Positions 30,879 to 40,815 of a DNA stretch of 64,000 nt are shown piece by piece. Numbering within the stretch: position 1 is the stretch's first letter; every line of letters starts with the position of its first letter. The stretch comes from an uncultured Pseudomonadales bacterium (GTDB lineage: Bacteria; Pseudomonadota; Gammaproteobacteria; Pseudomonadales; Pseudohongiellaceae): positions 1 through 64,000 of the forward strand of contig CASQMQ010000050.1 in assembly GCA_949430125.1 (NCBI GenBank), given 5' to 3'. The notes below the pieces were generated by a model that made no database searches, was not told the DNA's origin, and saw only the letters and a program-made list of their open reading frames with translations. The position numbers and the translations under genes were made by a program.

Positions 30879-31316
30879 ATGAGCCTGGTAGATTTTTCAA
30901 AGATCACAAAATTGATCAGAGACGACAAGCATAGAGCGAAACATAAGCAGGAACTGTTTCAGGAAGTCATGCTGATGGTGCTAGCGCGAGTAACGCGCGC
31001 TGACTCTAACGTCGAAACGGTAGAGCTTGAGAAAGTTCAGGAAGTTCTCAAGGAAGAACTTGGGCAAGATATCTCTGTCGCTGAAATACGCACGGCATCT
31101 TCCTCAGAAGTTTTCGAGACGCAGTCTTTAGAGAGCTATCTCTCCACTGCAACGCGCAAGCTGGATGAACGCGAGCGCATGCTCATCTTGGCATCTTTGA
31201 AGAAAGTGATTCGTAGTGACGAGATTATTCGCAGTTTCGAATTAGACTTCTTCGATAGGGTGGCGTTAGCACTACGCGCGACTCCCTCTGAGATTGCAGG
31301 CTTGGTTGCAGACTAG
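30879..31316 (+). CDS. TerB-like (tellurite resistance domain) protein
   Basis: FQEVMLMVLARVTRADSNVETVELEKVQEVLKEELG..RKLDERERMLILASLKKVIRSDEIIRSFELDFFDRVALAL. Confidence 0.75.
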   Translation: MSLVDFSKITKLIRDDKHRAKHKQELFQEVMLMVLARVTRADSNVETVELEKVQEVLKEELGQDISVAEIRTASSSEVFETQSLESYLSTATRKLDERERMLILASLKKVIRSDEIIRSFELDFFDRVALALRATPSEIAGLVAD

Positions 31317-31437
31317 CGCCTGAATAAAACCCAGCAGTGATTGCAAATTGATGCAGTGCTGCTTTTGTCTTGATGCTCAGTAGAGGAGTTTGCCTAGACT
31401 GCGCGCAAGCTTCCCTAACTGATCAAAAGAACTCTCT

Positions 31438-32656
31438 ATGACAGCCGACACAAATCCTCTGTTTAGCAATCTTCGTGTTGTTGAATTAGCATCCATGATT
31501 CTTGCTCCATCTGCTGCCGTCATATTGGCCGACTACGGCGCTGAAGTTATCAAGGTTGAACCTCCAAAGACGGGCGACCTCAATCGAAACTGGCATAGAA
31601 AGATAAACGGCCTGCCTATTTCTGATATGGCCTACGGTTTTGAGGTGGATAACCGCAACAAGAAGAGTGTGGTACTAAATCTCAAGTCAGCGGATGCCTA
31701 TGCGGCGCTGTGCAAGATAATCAGTGAAGCGGACGTGTTGATAACCAACTACCGATTGAAGGCGCTGGACAAACTCAAGCTCGACTACGAATCCATTCGT
31801 GCTATAAATCCCCGTATTATCTACGCCCTAGCTACTGGCTTCGGCGAAGAAGGCGAGGAGGCCCACAAGCCTGGTTACGACACCGTCTCCTACTGGTCGC
31901 GATCAGGTATTGAACACCAAATTTTTCCTTATGAAGGTTGGCTTGCGCAATTTCCTTATGGCTCCGGCGATCATCCAAGCGGCATGGCGCTGTTCGGCTC
32001 CATAATGACAGGCCTTTATCAACGCGAAAAAACCGGCGAGGGTTGCAAGGTATCGACATCTCTACTGGCTAACGGTGCCTGGTCAAATGCGGTCATGCTG
32101 CAAGCGCAACTCGCAGGTGCCGAGTTTAGAGAAAAGCGCCCTCGCGAGAATGCTTATAATTTCATTTCTCTGCATTATCCAACTAGCGACGATCGTCTGC
32201 TGAAGATGAGCATGGTGAATACCGCGAAAGATTGGCGCCCCTTCTGCAATGCTATTGATAGAAATGATTTGCCCGAGGACGCTCGTTTTTGTGACAACGA
32301 GGCCCGCATTGCCAACATGCCAACGCTTATTAAAGAGAGTTTCCGAGACAATACGGAAGCAGCCGATTGCGCATTGGCTGCAGAAGTTGGAGCAGGCGGA
32401 TGTGCCACACACTGTTGTGTCCAACTACGAAGAGGCTGCAAACGATAAGCAAAAAGAAGCGAACGATATTATTGTTCCACTGGATCATCCCGAGCACGGA
32501 TTGATGCGAACTGTTAACAGCCCATTTAAAGTAAGTGGCGCGGACAAACTACCCGCCAAGGCTGCGCCCAAACTAGGCGAGCATACCGAAGAAGTGCTTA
32601 AACGCTTTGGCTTCAATGACGAAGAGATAGCTGGCCTGACAGACGACTCGATATGA
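31438..32656 (+). pseudogene. CaiB/BaiF CoA-transferase family protein, one frame break near 32350
   Basis: LRVVELASMILAPSAAVILADYGAEVIKVEPPKTGDLNR, DNRNKKSVVLNLKS in frame 1; AHWLQKLEQADVPHTVVSNYEEAAND..LDHPEHGLMRTVNSPFKVSG in frame 2. Confidence 0.88.
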
Positions 32657-32976
32657 GCGAAGCAAGCGAGAGGGATCCTGCAGTCGTCAGGCAGAAACTA
32701 AACCACGATACCGCCAAGATAAAATGGGCCGCCTTACACGAGCATCAACAGAACGAGTGTGTGATTGCTGTGTCTGTCGATCTGGATTTGATCGATGTGG
32801 CCTGTGAATTTACGTTCGATAATCACAATCAGGTAAAAGCCTGGATGGAACAAGCGCAGATTAACAAGGTGAGCGACGAGCAGGCGCAGCAGTGGAACAC
32901 ACAAGAGCGTGAGTTATGGGCAGTGGTCGTGGCTCCCTGGGTGTTAGTGCCAGGAAGAATAGCAGGAACGAATTAA
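32653..32976 (+). CDS. DUF2288-like protein
   Basis: VVRQKLNHDTAKIKWAALHEHQQNECVIAVSVDLDLIDVACEFTFDNHNQVKAWMEQAQINKVSDEQAQQW..LWAVVVAPWVLV. Confidence 0.7.
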   Translation: MSEASERDPAVVRQKLNHDTAKIKWAALHEHQQNECVIAVSVDLDLIDVACEFTFDNHNQVKAWMEQAQINKVSDEQAQQWNTQERELWAVVVAPWVLVPGRIAGTN

Positions 32977-33287
32977 GCAGTCACGGCCGAGCCAAGCGTT
33001 CAAGCCTCTACCCTGAACTAGAAGCACTGTATCGCGCTGTAACGGTGAGGACTGTTGGTTCCAGCTTCTATGATGGGGCACAAGCAGGCTAGCAAGATGA
33101 TTACGCTCACACAGAGGATGCAGACGCGCTTTTGGCTGCCGCTGAAGATCCAACTCATCGGCAGCACCCATCAGCTAAGGCGCCAAACCGAGATAGATTC
33201 GCCAAGTGGCTCAATTAACTGGCCTGTTTTATTGCCGCCATTCTAGGTAAACTGTGAAGAGATATTGAGCTAAAAAGGTAGTAAAGA

Positions 33288-34021
33288 ATGGCTTCTCCAG
33301 TAGCTCTGCAAAACGATAAGCACCGTAACCTAAAAATTACCGAATCCGGCGACTATGCGCGCTATAAAGATCAGCACCTGATTCCTATCATCTCGCAGGA
33401 CTTCTTCACTCTATGTGCAGAATTTCCGGTGGTCTTCGTCAAAGATGGCAGCGGCGAGCAGTTCGTTCCTGTCGCCATTATGGGCTTGAGAGAGGGGCAT
33501 AACCTCTACTGTCAAACCGAGGAATGGAAGGCGCAAGTCGTACCAGTAAGGTTTAACAATGCGCCATTTTCGATGGTGCGAGTAGATGCAAAAGGCGATC
33601 AGCTCGCGGTACTCGTCGATGAAGATAGCCCGATGTTGAGTGAGACAGAAGGCACGCCTTTGTTCAAAGAAGACGGAACGAAGTCTGAATACCTTAGAAC
33701 AGAAAATAGAACGTCTGCTCAAGACTGCGGAGCAAACTGTGCAGACTGAAGGCATCTGTAAGATATTCAAAGAGAAGGATCTGCTTGCAACACAGCAAGC
33801 TGCAGCTGCAGCATCGCCAGGATGCTCCGGCCTATAATATCGGAGGTGTGTATACAATCGATGAGAAGAAGCTGAATGCATTGTCTGATGAAGATTACTT
33901 GGATCTGCGCAAACAAGGAATGATCCCCTTGATCTATGCGCATCTGAGCTCACTGCAGCAGCTTAGAAGAATTTCTGAGATGCAGTACAACGCGGATAAG
34001 GCGGCCGAGGCTAGCGCTTAG
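33288..34021 (+). pseudogene. SapC family protein split over three frames
   Basis: LIPIISQDFFTLCAEFPVVFVKDGSGEQFVPVAIMGLREGHNLY (33288-), TEGICKIFKEKDLLATQQ (33640-), GGVYTIDEKKLNALSDEDYLDLRKQGMIPLIYAHLSSLQQLRRI (33785-34021). Confidence 0.8.
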
Positions 34022-34031
34022 AATCATAGAT

Positions 34032-34071
34032 AAAAAAGCCCAATCACTCAAAAGTGCTTGGGCTTTTTTTA
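34032..34071 (+). terminator. rho-independent terminator after SapC
   Basis: AAAAAAGCCCAA-tCACTcaaaAGTGc-TTGGGCTTTTTTT. Confidence 0.9.
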
Positions 34072-34125
34072 TGCGCTTCAAAACCAATTTGACGGCGTTA
34101 AAGTTAGCTTCTCCGCAGGAATAGT

Positions 34126-35446
34126 TTAGAAATCGATATTCGTTCCTATATAGAAGAACGTAGATTGCTCATCGATAAGGTCTTTCGAGTCGAGAAAGAT
34201 CAAGCCACTATCGAGGCGTATGTTGCCAGGCACCACACTCCATCGCACTCTCAGCTCTAGATGCTGACCCATATAGTCGCCGCTTTTACCGGTTACATCG
34301 CGTTGCCCGTTCTTCCCCAGCTGTCCTTATCTTCGGCAAGCCAAAAATGCCGATAGTCCGCCATCAATGCTACATTCGTCCAAGGCGTGGCAGTCAAGCG
34401 AATGCCTGGCGTAATGATATTGCTGCGACTAATAGGCGCGTAAAGAGAAACTGGACCAAACTCGAAGGCAGACACGCCGAGGATTGTATCGAATCGACCG
34501 CTGTCGTTATCCAGTGGGCTCTCGTCACCGCTGGCATAGTTAAATTCGAATATCGCTCGTAGCCTCGACGGCGTATCGAAGCTATACGCCAGCTCCACTC
34601 GTTGGTAGAAGGCCTGATGATCGAGATCCACTGTATCAAGTGGGTTGCTAGACGCCCTGCGTTCACCTGTCTGAAAAATCGACTCCCAATTTATGTCCCA
34701 CTCGTTGACCGCTGCCGAGAGCGGGCGCGAAAGCCAAAAGTGTGAAGTTCACGATTGCTAGTTTGTAGCTTCCTAGTGTCTTTTTCTTTCAGCGCTACGT
34801 AATAAGTCTCTAGATCTAAGTCGACATTTAAAAGAGAGGGTAGCAGGTTGGGCAAGTTAGCAAACACGCCATGAATCCGCAGCGCTTCACTAGACTTGTC
34901 ACCACGGTGATCATTGTCGAGCAAGCTCAATCGATCTCGAGGCGTTCGCCGTACGGGCTGAGCCGACAAGAATTTAAATTCGTTGCCATTTGCCTGTTTG
35001 TGACTGAAGGAGATGCCATCAAGTGTATTAATAGTATTGCGGTATCGGTTTCTAGCAATCAGAGTGCGGCTTCCCCAATCCTGCGTGAAACGACCCACTC
35101 GAACCTCGCTAGAGTTGTCGGTGCCAAATTTGTAGGCGACATTTGCCTGTAGTAAATCGAGAGTGCTCACTTGTGAGGTGGTAAGCCGCGTGTCTCTATC
35201 GGCTTGACCCTGTCGGGCATCCATCATCTCGACCTGAGCGCTAAAGCCGTCTTGCTTGTACTGGGCGTCCAGCGTCGTGCGTAGAAAGAAAGCGCCATCA
35301 TTCGGGCTAGCGCCGACAAAGACATTGCCATCGTAGTGCTCGAACCGAGATTGATGCTCGCCACTTAGCGTGAAGCCGTCATCTAGCCCGAGAGCATCAG
35401 ATAGGGTCCAGGGGCCATCGGCAGCAAGCAGGGAATTGCTGATCAA
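34126..35446 (-). pseudogene. alginate-export-family-like outer membrane porin, broken into at least three frames
   Basis: FTLSGEHQSRFEHYDGNVFVGASPNDGAFFLRTTLDAQYKQDGFSAQVEMMDARQ (34691-35446), RVELAYSFDTPSRLRAIFEFNYASGDESPLDNDSGRFDTI (34293-34631), then GLIFLDSKDLIDEQSTFFYIGTNIDF* ending at 34126. Confidence 0.65.
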
Positions 35447-35619
35447 TATGGTGGTGGACAGAACTAAGAATATTTTTGGTCGAGCCAGTTATTTTTGAGA
35501 ACATATTATTGTCGTTTTTAGTTAGTAGGGCTGCTGCCAATGCTACACCAGTCCTAGGCTGAGTTCACTTCCCAATCCGATGTCAGTAAATAGCTAAATC
35601 TGGAGGTTGAGGCAGCACC

Positions 35620-35799
35620 CTAGCCCATGAAATAGCGTATAGCCATGCCGATAATGAGAACAGCCATTAAAGCGGGCATGTACCGAGTCATCTTGCCCAG
35701 TTCCTCATCGGACTTCTCCGTGCTGTATTTCTCAATCAATGGAAGGCCAACGGCTAGTACCAAAAAGAGAATAGCGAGTATCGATAGTAAGACTGTCAT
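35620..35799 (-). CDS. 59-aa two-TM small membrane protein
   Basis: Reverse-strand translation MTVLLSILAILFLVLAVGLPLIEKYSTEKSDEELGKMTRYMPALMAVLIIGMAIRYFMG; below the ORF-track length cutoff. Confidence 0.55.
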   Translation of the reverse strand: MTVLLSILAILFLVLAVGLPLIEKYSTEKSDEELGKMTRYMPALMAVLIIGMAIRYFMG

Positions 35800-36254
35800 T
35801 GGGTACCGCCTAAAGTGCCGAAATAAAGGAGTTGTATTATTCTAAATGGAAATGATCAGCTTTGCATCGAGCCCATGAGGCACGAAGGGTATTAGGTCAA
35901 AAATACTTAATATTAACTCTGGGTCAATACATAAGGATTTATACCAAAGATGGTCTCTAATGTGAGCTCAACCGGCTTATTTTTACTCACGCTCCTCACC
36001 ACAGGTTAGCTATCCGCTATTGGCTTGGACTAAGGAAAAAATTCGGTAACTCTACATTCTAGTAGCGGGCTATCGTTGGCTTTGGAGTGCTGTATCGAAG
36101 ACCATGGTTTCAGAGCCGACCTAAGAGTTGTGAGAAATGATTCAAACCAGTTCATCGTTTTGGAAGTTAGTTTCGATGGGGAAAATTGGATGCTAATTAA
36201 AGGGGACGAAGGGATTTAATTCTAATCCCCCCGCCTCCTCCTCTTGTGCTTAAA

Positions 36255-36634
36255 CTAGCTGCCTCGAGTCATCGTCCAAGGGACTTCGGTGCCCATAGCG
36301 CTTGCGCTGCCGTTAACGCTATCGCCCTCGACTGTGGCCGACATAGCGTAGACCATCGGCGAGCCGTCGCGGTCAAGCCGGAAGGAGATCTCGTCGCCGT
36401 CGGCCACGCCGCCTTCGATCGGCCAGATGCGGCCGTCACCCAGATCAAAGGATCCGGTCAGCGTGCCGCTTTCAGCCGCCATAATGACCGTGGCGGTAAG
36501 TGCCCCAAATGGACTGCTCATGGTGAAATTCCAGCTTCCATCCGCCGGGGACGAGCTCGGTTCAGCTGCGCAGGATGAAAGCACTGTAAATAGCGCTAAA
36601 ACGAGAAGGGTAGCGGATAAAAATTTCTGTTCAT
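36255..36634 (-). CDS. putative lipoprotein, frame break in the signal peptide
   Basis: Lipobox LSSCAAEP; ATG at 36634 gives MNR then, with one extra A in an A run, MNRKFLSATLLVLALFTVLSSCAAEP; provided ORF is 36255-36584. Confidence 0.5.
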
Positions 36635-36982
36635 GGGGTTCTCCACGTGCGAGCTGATATTGTTGTTGTATTACTTGGTTCTATAAAATCGATACCTGTC
36701 CAACGCTGGAATCGCCGTTTCGGATCAGCCTTATATCCGGCCTGCAGTAGCTGATGAACTGCGGCTTCCTGCCCAGCCGATGCTAAAGAGATAAGAAGGT
36801 CGCTAGCAAGCCAGTTTCTCCACATACTCTAGCAAGCATGATAGGACTCTGGTTTCCCTATATGAGCCGTTGATAGGTACGTGCATCTCTGCTGCTAGGT
36901 GCCCAAGCCAGCAGCCGGTCCATATAATGAGTTATCCGCGCTAAGCTTTACCGCTACAGCTGAAACTCGTAAGATAGTGGTG

Positions 36983-37603
36983 ATGTCTAATCTCTCCGTA
37001 ACCCGCGCTGTCAGCGCCCGTATTCCAACCGAGTACGGCGAATTCGAACTCGCCTATTACAGCAATACCCAAGACGACAAGGAGCATCTCGCCTTCTGTA
37101 TGGGAGATCTCAGCGGGCGAGAGGATATTCTGGTTCGACTGCACTCGGAATGCCTCACCGGTGATATCTTTGGTTCCCTCAGGTGCGACTGCGGCGAGCA
37201 GCTCGACCGGTCGATGCAACTCATCGCCGAGGAGGGTCAGGGGTTGATTGTTTATCTGCGCCAGGAAGGTCGGGGTATTGGCTTGCAGCAAAAAATCCAC
37301 GCCTACAACCTGCAGGATGCGGGTCACGACACTGTCGATGCCAACCTACTGCTGGGGCACCAGGCCGATGAGCGCGACTACACGGTGGCCGTCCGTATTC
37401 TGGAGGACCTCGGGATTAAGTCGGTCCGGCTTATCACGAATAACCCACTTAAGATCAGTTCACTCGAAGAGGCGGGGATCAAGGTAAGCGAACGTGTTGA
37501 ACTGGAAAATTTTGTAAATCCAGAAAATTCTCAGTACCTAGCGACCAAGGCCCAACGCATGAATCATTTGCTGCGTATGGCAAACACGTCCTCTGACAAT
37601 TGA
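36983..37603 (+). CDS. ribA: GTP cyclohydrolase II (copy 2)
   Basis: [77 protein letters not shown] opens at 36899 but MSNLSVTRAVSARIPTEYGEF is the likelier start. Confidence 0.93.
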   Translation: MSNLSVTRAVSARIPTEYGEFELAYYSNTQDDKEHLAFCMGDLSGREDILVRLHSECLTGDIFGSLRCDCGEQLDRSMQLIAEEGQGLIVYLRQEGRGIGLQQKIHAYNLQDAGHDTVDANLLLGHQADERDYTVAVRILEDLGIKSVRLITNNPLKISSLEEAGIKVSERVELENFVNPENSQYLATKAQRMNHLLRMANTSSDN

Positions 37604-38334
37604 TAGTGACTTCCCCAACTCTAAACCAGCAGATCGAAAAGTGGTTTTACTCCCGACTCTCCTCTTTTCAAGCCATCAGCAGGCCCTTTATCACTCTCTC
37701 TTATGCGCAAAGTTGGGATGGCAGCATTACGACTCGCTCTGGAGAGCCATTGAGTTTCAGCGGTGAGGAATCCACCCAACTGACACACCAATTGCGCAGT
37801 CTTCATGATGGTATTCTGGTCGGTATTGGGACCGTGTTAAGCGATGATCCGCAACTTACAGTCAGGAAGTGGCCCGGATCGAATCCCCAGCCAATTGTAT
37901 TGGACAGTAGATTGCGCACGCCGCACGCTGCAAAAATTTGTCATCATCCTGATAAGCGGTGCTGGATCTTAACAGTGCGGCCTAATTCTAAATCTTTTGG
38001 TGAACAGGTAGATGTCCTGTCTGTGGATACCGCTGGCGTAGATCAACAACAGGTGCCGCTTGAAGTCGCCATGGGCCTGCTCAAGGAGCGGGGAATCAAA
38101 AGTCTAATGGTGGAAGGAGGAGCGACAGTCATCACGGCCTTCCTGAAAGCGCGTCTGGCAGATGCTATGGTACTGACCGTCGCCCCTCGAATTGTGGGTG
38201 GCTACAAGGCAGTTGGCGATTTGCAAGCGGGGGGCTGTGATGACCAGCTGAGTATTCATCCGTTGCACTGCGCGCCTGCAGGTAGCGATCTTATCGTGTG
38301 GGGAGATTTTCAATATGATGGGCCCGGCCGGTGA
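37600..38334 (+). CDS. RibD C-terminal-domain (dihydrofolate-reductase-like) reductase
   Basis: FITLSYAQSWDGSITTRSGEPLSFSGEES, HDGILVGIGTVLSDDPQLTVRKWPGSNPQPIVLDSRLRTP, SLMVEGGATVITAFL; TTGA overlap with ribA; no deaminase domain. Confidence 0.9.
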   Translation: MIVTSPTLNQQIEKWFYSRLSSFQAISRPFITLSYAQSWDGSITTRSGEPLSFSGEESTQLTHQLRSLHDGILVGIGTVLSDDPQLTVRKWPGSNPQPIVLDSRLRTPHAAKICHHPDKRCWILTVRPNSKSFGEQVDVLSVDTAGVDQQQVPLEVAMGLLKERGIKSLMVEGGATVITAFLKARLADAMVLTVAPRIVGGYKAVGDLQAGGCDDQLSIHPLHCAPAGSDLIVWGDFQYDGPGR

Positions 38335-39365
38335 AAGCTCAGCAACTCTGCTTCATGGGGTCTCATCAGGTCGAAATTCGCGAACAACAATTGCCATCGT
38401 TACAACCCGATCAAGTGCTGGTCAAGAATCTGTATTCGGCGATCAGTGCCGGTACCGAGATGCTGGTCTATCGTGGCCAGCTTCCCACTGCAATGTCTCT
38501 GGATGAAAGCCTGGGGGCTTCCGAAGCACAGACAATTAACTATCCCACGCAATATGGCTATGCTTGTGTCGGCCGCATAGAAGAGGTTGGTCAGGACGTG
38601 GGCGTCGATTGGGTAGGTAAAACGGTCTTCTCGTTTCAACCCCATGCAAGCCATCACGTATGCGCTATAGATGGCGTAATTCTTTTGCCCGAAGGAGTAG
38701 ATCCGAAGGATGCTGTGTTTCTGGCCAATATGGAAACAGCTGTAAATTTGGTGCAGGATGGCAATCCGCGCCTCGGAGAGCGTGTTGTAGTGCTGGGCCA
38801 AGGCATCGTCGGGCTGTTGGTGTCCAGTGTCCTAGCCGAATTTCCTCTTGCTGATCTATATGCTGTGGAATCAATCGACGGCCGCCGGAAACTAGCAGGC
38901 CAAGCGGGAGTCCAGGCGACGTTTAGCCCTGAAGCCGATAAAGAAATTAATGTTCTGCAGGAGAAGCTAAAGCTTAATGAGGTTTGCGGTGGTGCCGATG
39001 TAGTATTTGAACTAACTGGTTCTCCAACCTCGTTGAATCTGGCGGTAGACCTAAGTGCCTACTCTGGGCGCATCGTTGTTGGCAGCTGGTATGGCACGAA
39101 GAGCGGTAATATTAATCTGGGCGAGAGATTTCATCGTAACCGCATAGCAATCATAAGCAGCCAAGTCAGTACGATTTCCCCTGAGTTAAGTGGTCGCTGG
39201 GATAAAGCAAGGCGCTTCTCTGTGGTGTGGGGCTTGATTCAAAGGTGCCAGCCCTCACAGTTTGTTAGCCATAACCTAGAATTCGCTAAAGCTGCTGAAG
39301 CCTATCGGCTATTGGACGATTCACCGCAGAACACAGCACAAATAATTTTTGATTATCGGGACTAG
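38331..39365 (+). CDS. zinc-type / MDR alcohol dehydrogenase family protein
   Basis: VEIREQQLPSLQPDQVLVKNLYSAISAGTEMLVYRGQLP, LGERVVVLGQGIVGLLVSSVLAEFP, GGADVVFELTGSPTSLNLAVDLSAYSGRIVVGSWYG; GTGA overlap. Confidence 0.85.
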   Translation: MKAQQLCFMGSHQVEIREQQLPSLQPDQVLVKNLYSAISAGTEMLVYRGQLPTAMSLDESLGASEAQTINYPTQYGYACVGRIEEVGQDVGVDWVGKTVFSFQPHASHHVCAIDGVILLPEGVDPKDAVFLANMETAVNLVQDGNPRLGERVVVLGQGIVGLLVSSVLAEFPLADLYAVESIDGRRKLAGQAGVQATFSPEADKEINVLQEKLKLNEVCGGADVVFELTGSPTSLNLAVDLSAYSGRIVVGSWYGTKSGNINLGERFHRNRIAIISSQVSTISPELSGRWDKARRFSVVWGLIQRCQPSQFVSHNLEFAKAAEAYRLLDDSPQNTAQIIFDYRD

Positions 39366-39402
39366 CGTCAGTTAATCAGTACTTTGATTAGAGGTATACA
39401 GA

Positions 39403-39780
39403 ATGTACACAGTTTCAGTAAGACGTGATCTGATTGCTAGACACTATCTCATCGGTGGTGACTGGGGTGCCGAAAACAACCCTCATTCACATCCTTATGT
39501 CATTGAAGTTCGGCTTGAGGCCGCCGAATTAGACCAGCACGGCTACCTTGTAGATATCGTGAAAATCGAGGAGGAACTGCAGGCCGTCGTCGATTATTTT
39601 GGTGAGAGCATGCTCAATGATCTTCCTGAATTCGAAGGGATTAACCCAAGCATCGAACATTTCAGTCGTATTGTCTGCGGCAAGCTACTAAGTGGTATCA
39701 AGCCGCCGGGTTCAGGTTGTTTTACAGTCAGGATCTGGGAGAACGACAGCTGCTGGGCAGCTTATGTCATGGACTATTAA
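39403..39780 (+). CDS. 6-pyruvoyl-tetrahydropterin synthase / QueD family protein, divergent
   Basis: ARHYL and HSH ligand-type histidines, YLVDIVKIEEELQAVVDYFGESMLNDLPEFEGINPSIEHFSRIV, VRIWENDSCWAAY; no Cys between ligand His and HxH. Confidence 0.85.
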   Translation: MYTVSVRRDLIARHYLIGGDWGAENNPHSHPYVIEVRLEAAELDQHGYLVDIVKIEEELQAVVDYFGESMLNDLPEFEGINPSIEHFSRIVCGKLLSGIKPPGSGCFTVRIWENDSCWAAYVMDY

Positions 39781-39804
39781 GTCGAAGGTCGATCATAGGC
39801 TATC

Positions 39805-40815
39805 TCATGGCTCCGTTGCCACGGCGCTGGGTAACGGCGATTGCAGCCCCGGTAATGCAGCAGCGCCGGCCAATAAAATAACAACATCGCGTAAACGCAT
39901 CAAAACAATTAGGCCGGCTGCCGCCGGCATTGGCAAAGCCAGGGCCTGAAACGCCCAAAAAAGACCGGCCTCGACACTGCCAACACCGCCAGGTAGTGGC
40001 AGCAGGAAAGCAAGGCGCATCACAGTAAATAGAAAAATAAAAGTCACTAGATCAAGTGGCACTTCGACAAAGCTGAGCAACAGCCAGAACTCCGCAATCA
40101 TTCCAGTCCAGGCCAGCAATGATAGACCCAGAGCCACTCCGAGAGCTGGCCGCTGGTTTGTAAATATCTTTTGCAATGATTCATTCAATTGAGAAACATT
40201 AGTATTTAGGTTGCGCAGGCGTTCATGATTTTGCCAGCGGCCGGCTAACCGGGTTATCCAATCGCGGATGTTCAGTGGTTTCTGTAAAAAAGCCCAGCCA
40301 ATTATGCCCATCAGTAGAAGCAACCCTAATAAAACGAACGCTATGATCTGCCAGTTCACAAAATCGATAGAACGCGTAGCCAGCAAGGTAAGCACTGCTA
40401 ATAATAGAACAGCAAAATTAATCCACAGCTCATAGAAGCGGTCAAGACCAACGGCGAGGAAGGCGGCATGACCGGACACACCATACCTCCGCCATAACCA
40501 GTAAACCTGTAGTGGTTCGCCACCAAATTGGGGGCCAGGTGTCACAAAACTGATTACCTGGCACGCCTGACGCAAGCGTAATAACTGTAAGAATTTGCAA
40601 GGCAATGTCATAGCCCGAGTCAGCACCAGCCAGCGTCCGGCAAGCAGCATGATGACAATCAGGTTGAGGGTAATCCAGGCTATCCACTGCGAGGGAAGAA
40701 GATTCGTAATGGTTTGGATTAGCTCATTAAAGGGAAGCGCGGACAGTATCCATCCCGCGAGCCCCAGTGCCGTTATCCAAGTGAGGAAAACCAAAGAGTT
40801 AGATGAGAATTTCAA
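39805..40815 (-). CDS. lysylphosphatidylglycerol synthase TM region / UPF0104 family membrane protein
   Basis: Multi-TM; GRWLVLTRAMTLPCKFLQLLRLRQACQVISFVTPGPQFGGEPLQVYWLWRRYG..LAVGLDRFYEL and PLPGGVGSVEAGLFWAFQAL. Confidence 0.82.
   Translation of the reverse strand: MKFSSNSLVFLTWITALGLAGWILSALPFNELIQTITNLLPSQWIAWITLNLIVIMLLAGRWLVLTRAMTLPCKFLQLLRLRQACQVISFVTPGPQFGGEPLQVYWLWRRYGVSGHAAFLAVGLDRFYELWINFAVLLLAVLTLLATRSIDFVNWQIIAFVLLGLLLLMGIIGWAFLQKPLNIRDWITRLAGRWQNHERLRNLNTNVSQLNESLQKIFTNQRPALGVALGLSLLAWTGMIAEFWLLLSFVEVPLDLVTFIFLFTVMRLAFLLPLPGGVGSVEAGLFWAFQALALPMPAAAGLIVLMRLRDVVILLAGAAALPGLQSPLPSAVATEP

Noticed and set aside
36631-36825. 64-aa reverse ORF near the ribA2 cluster
   Set aside because: Low-complexity chance-like translation with no recognisable features.
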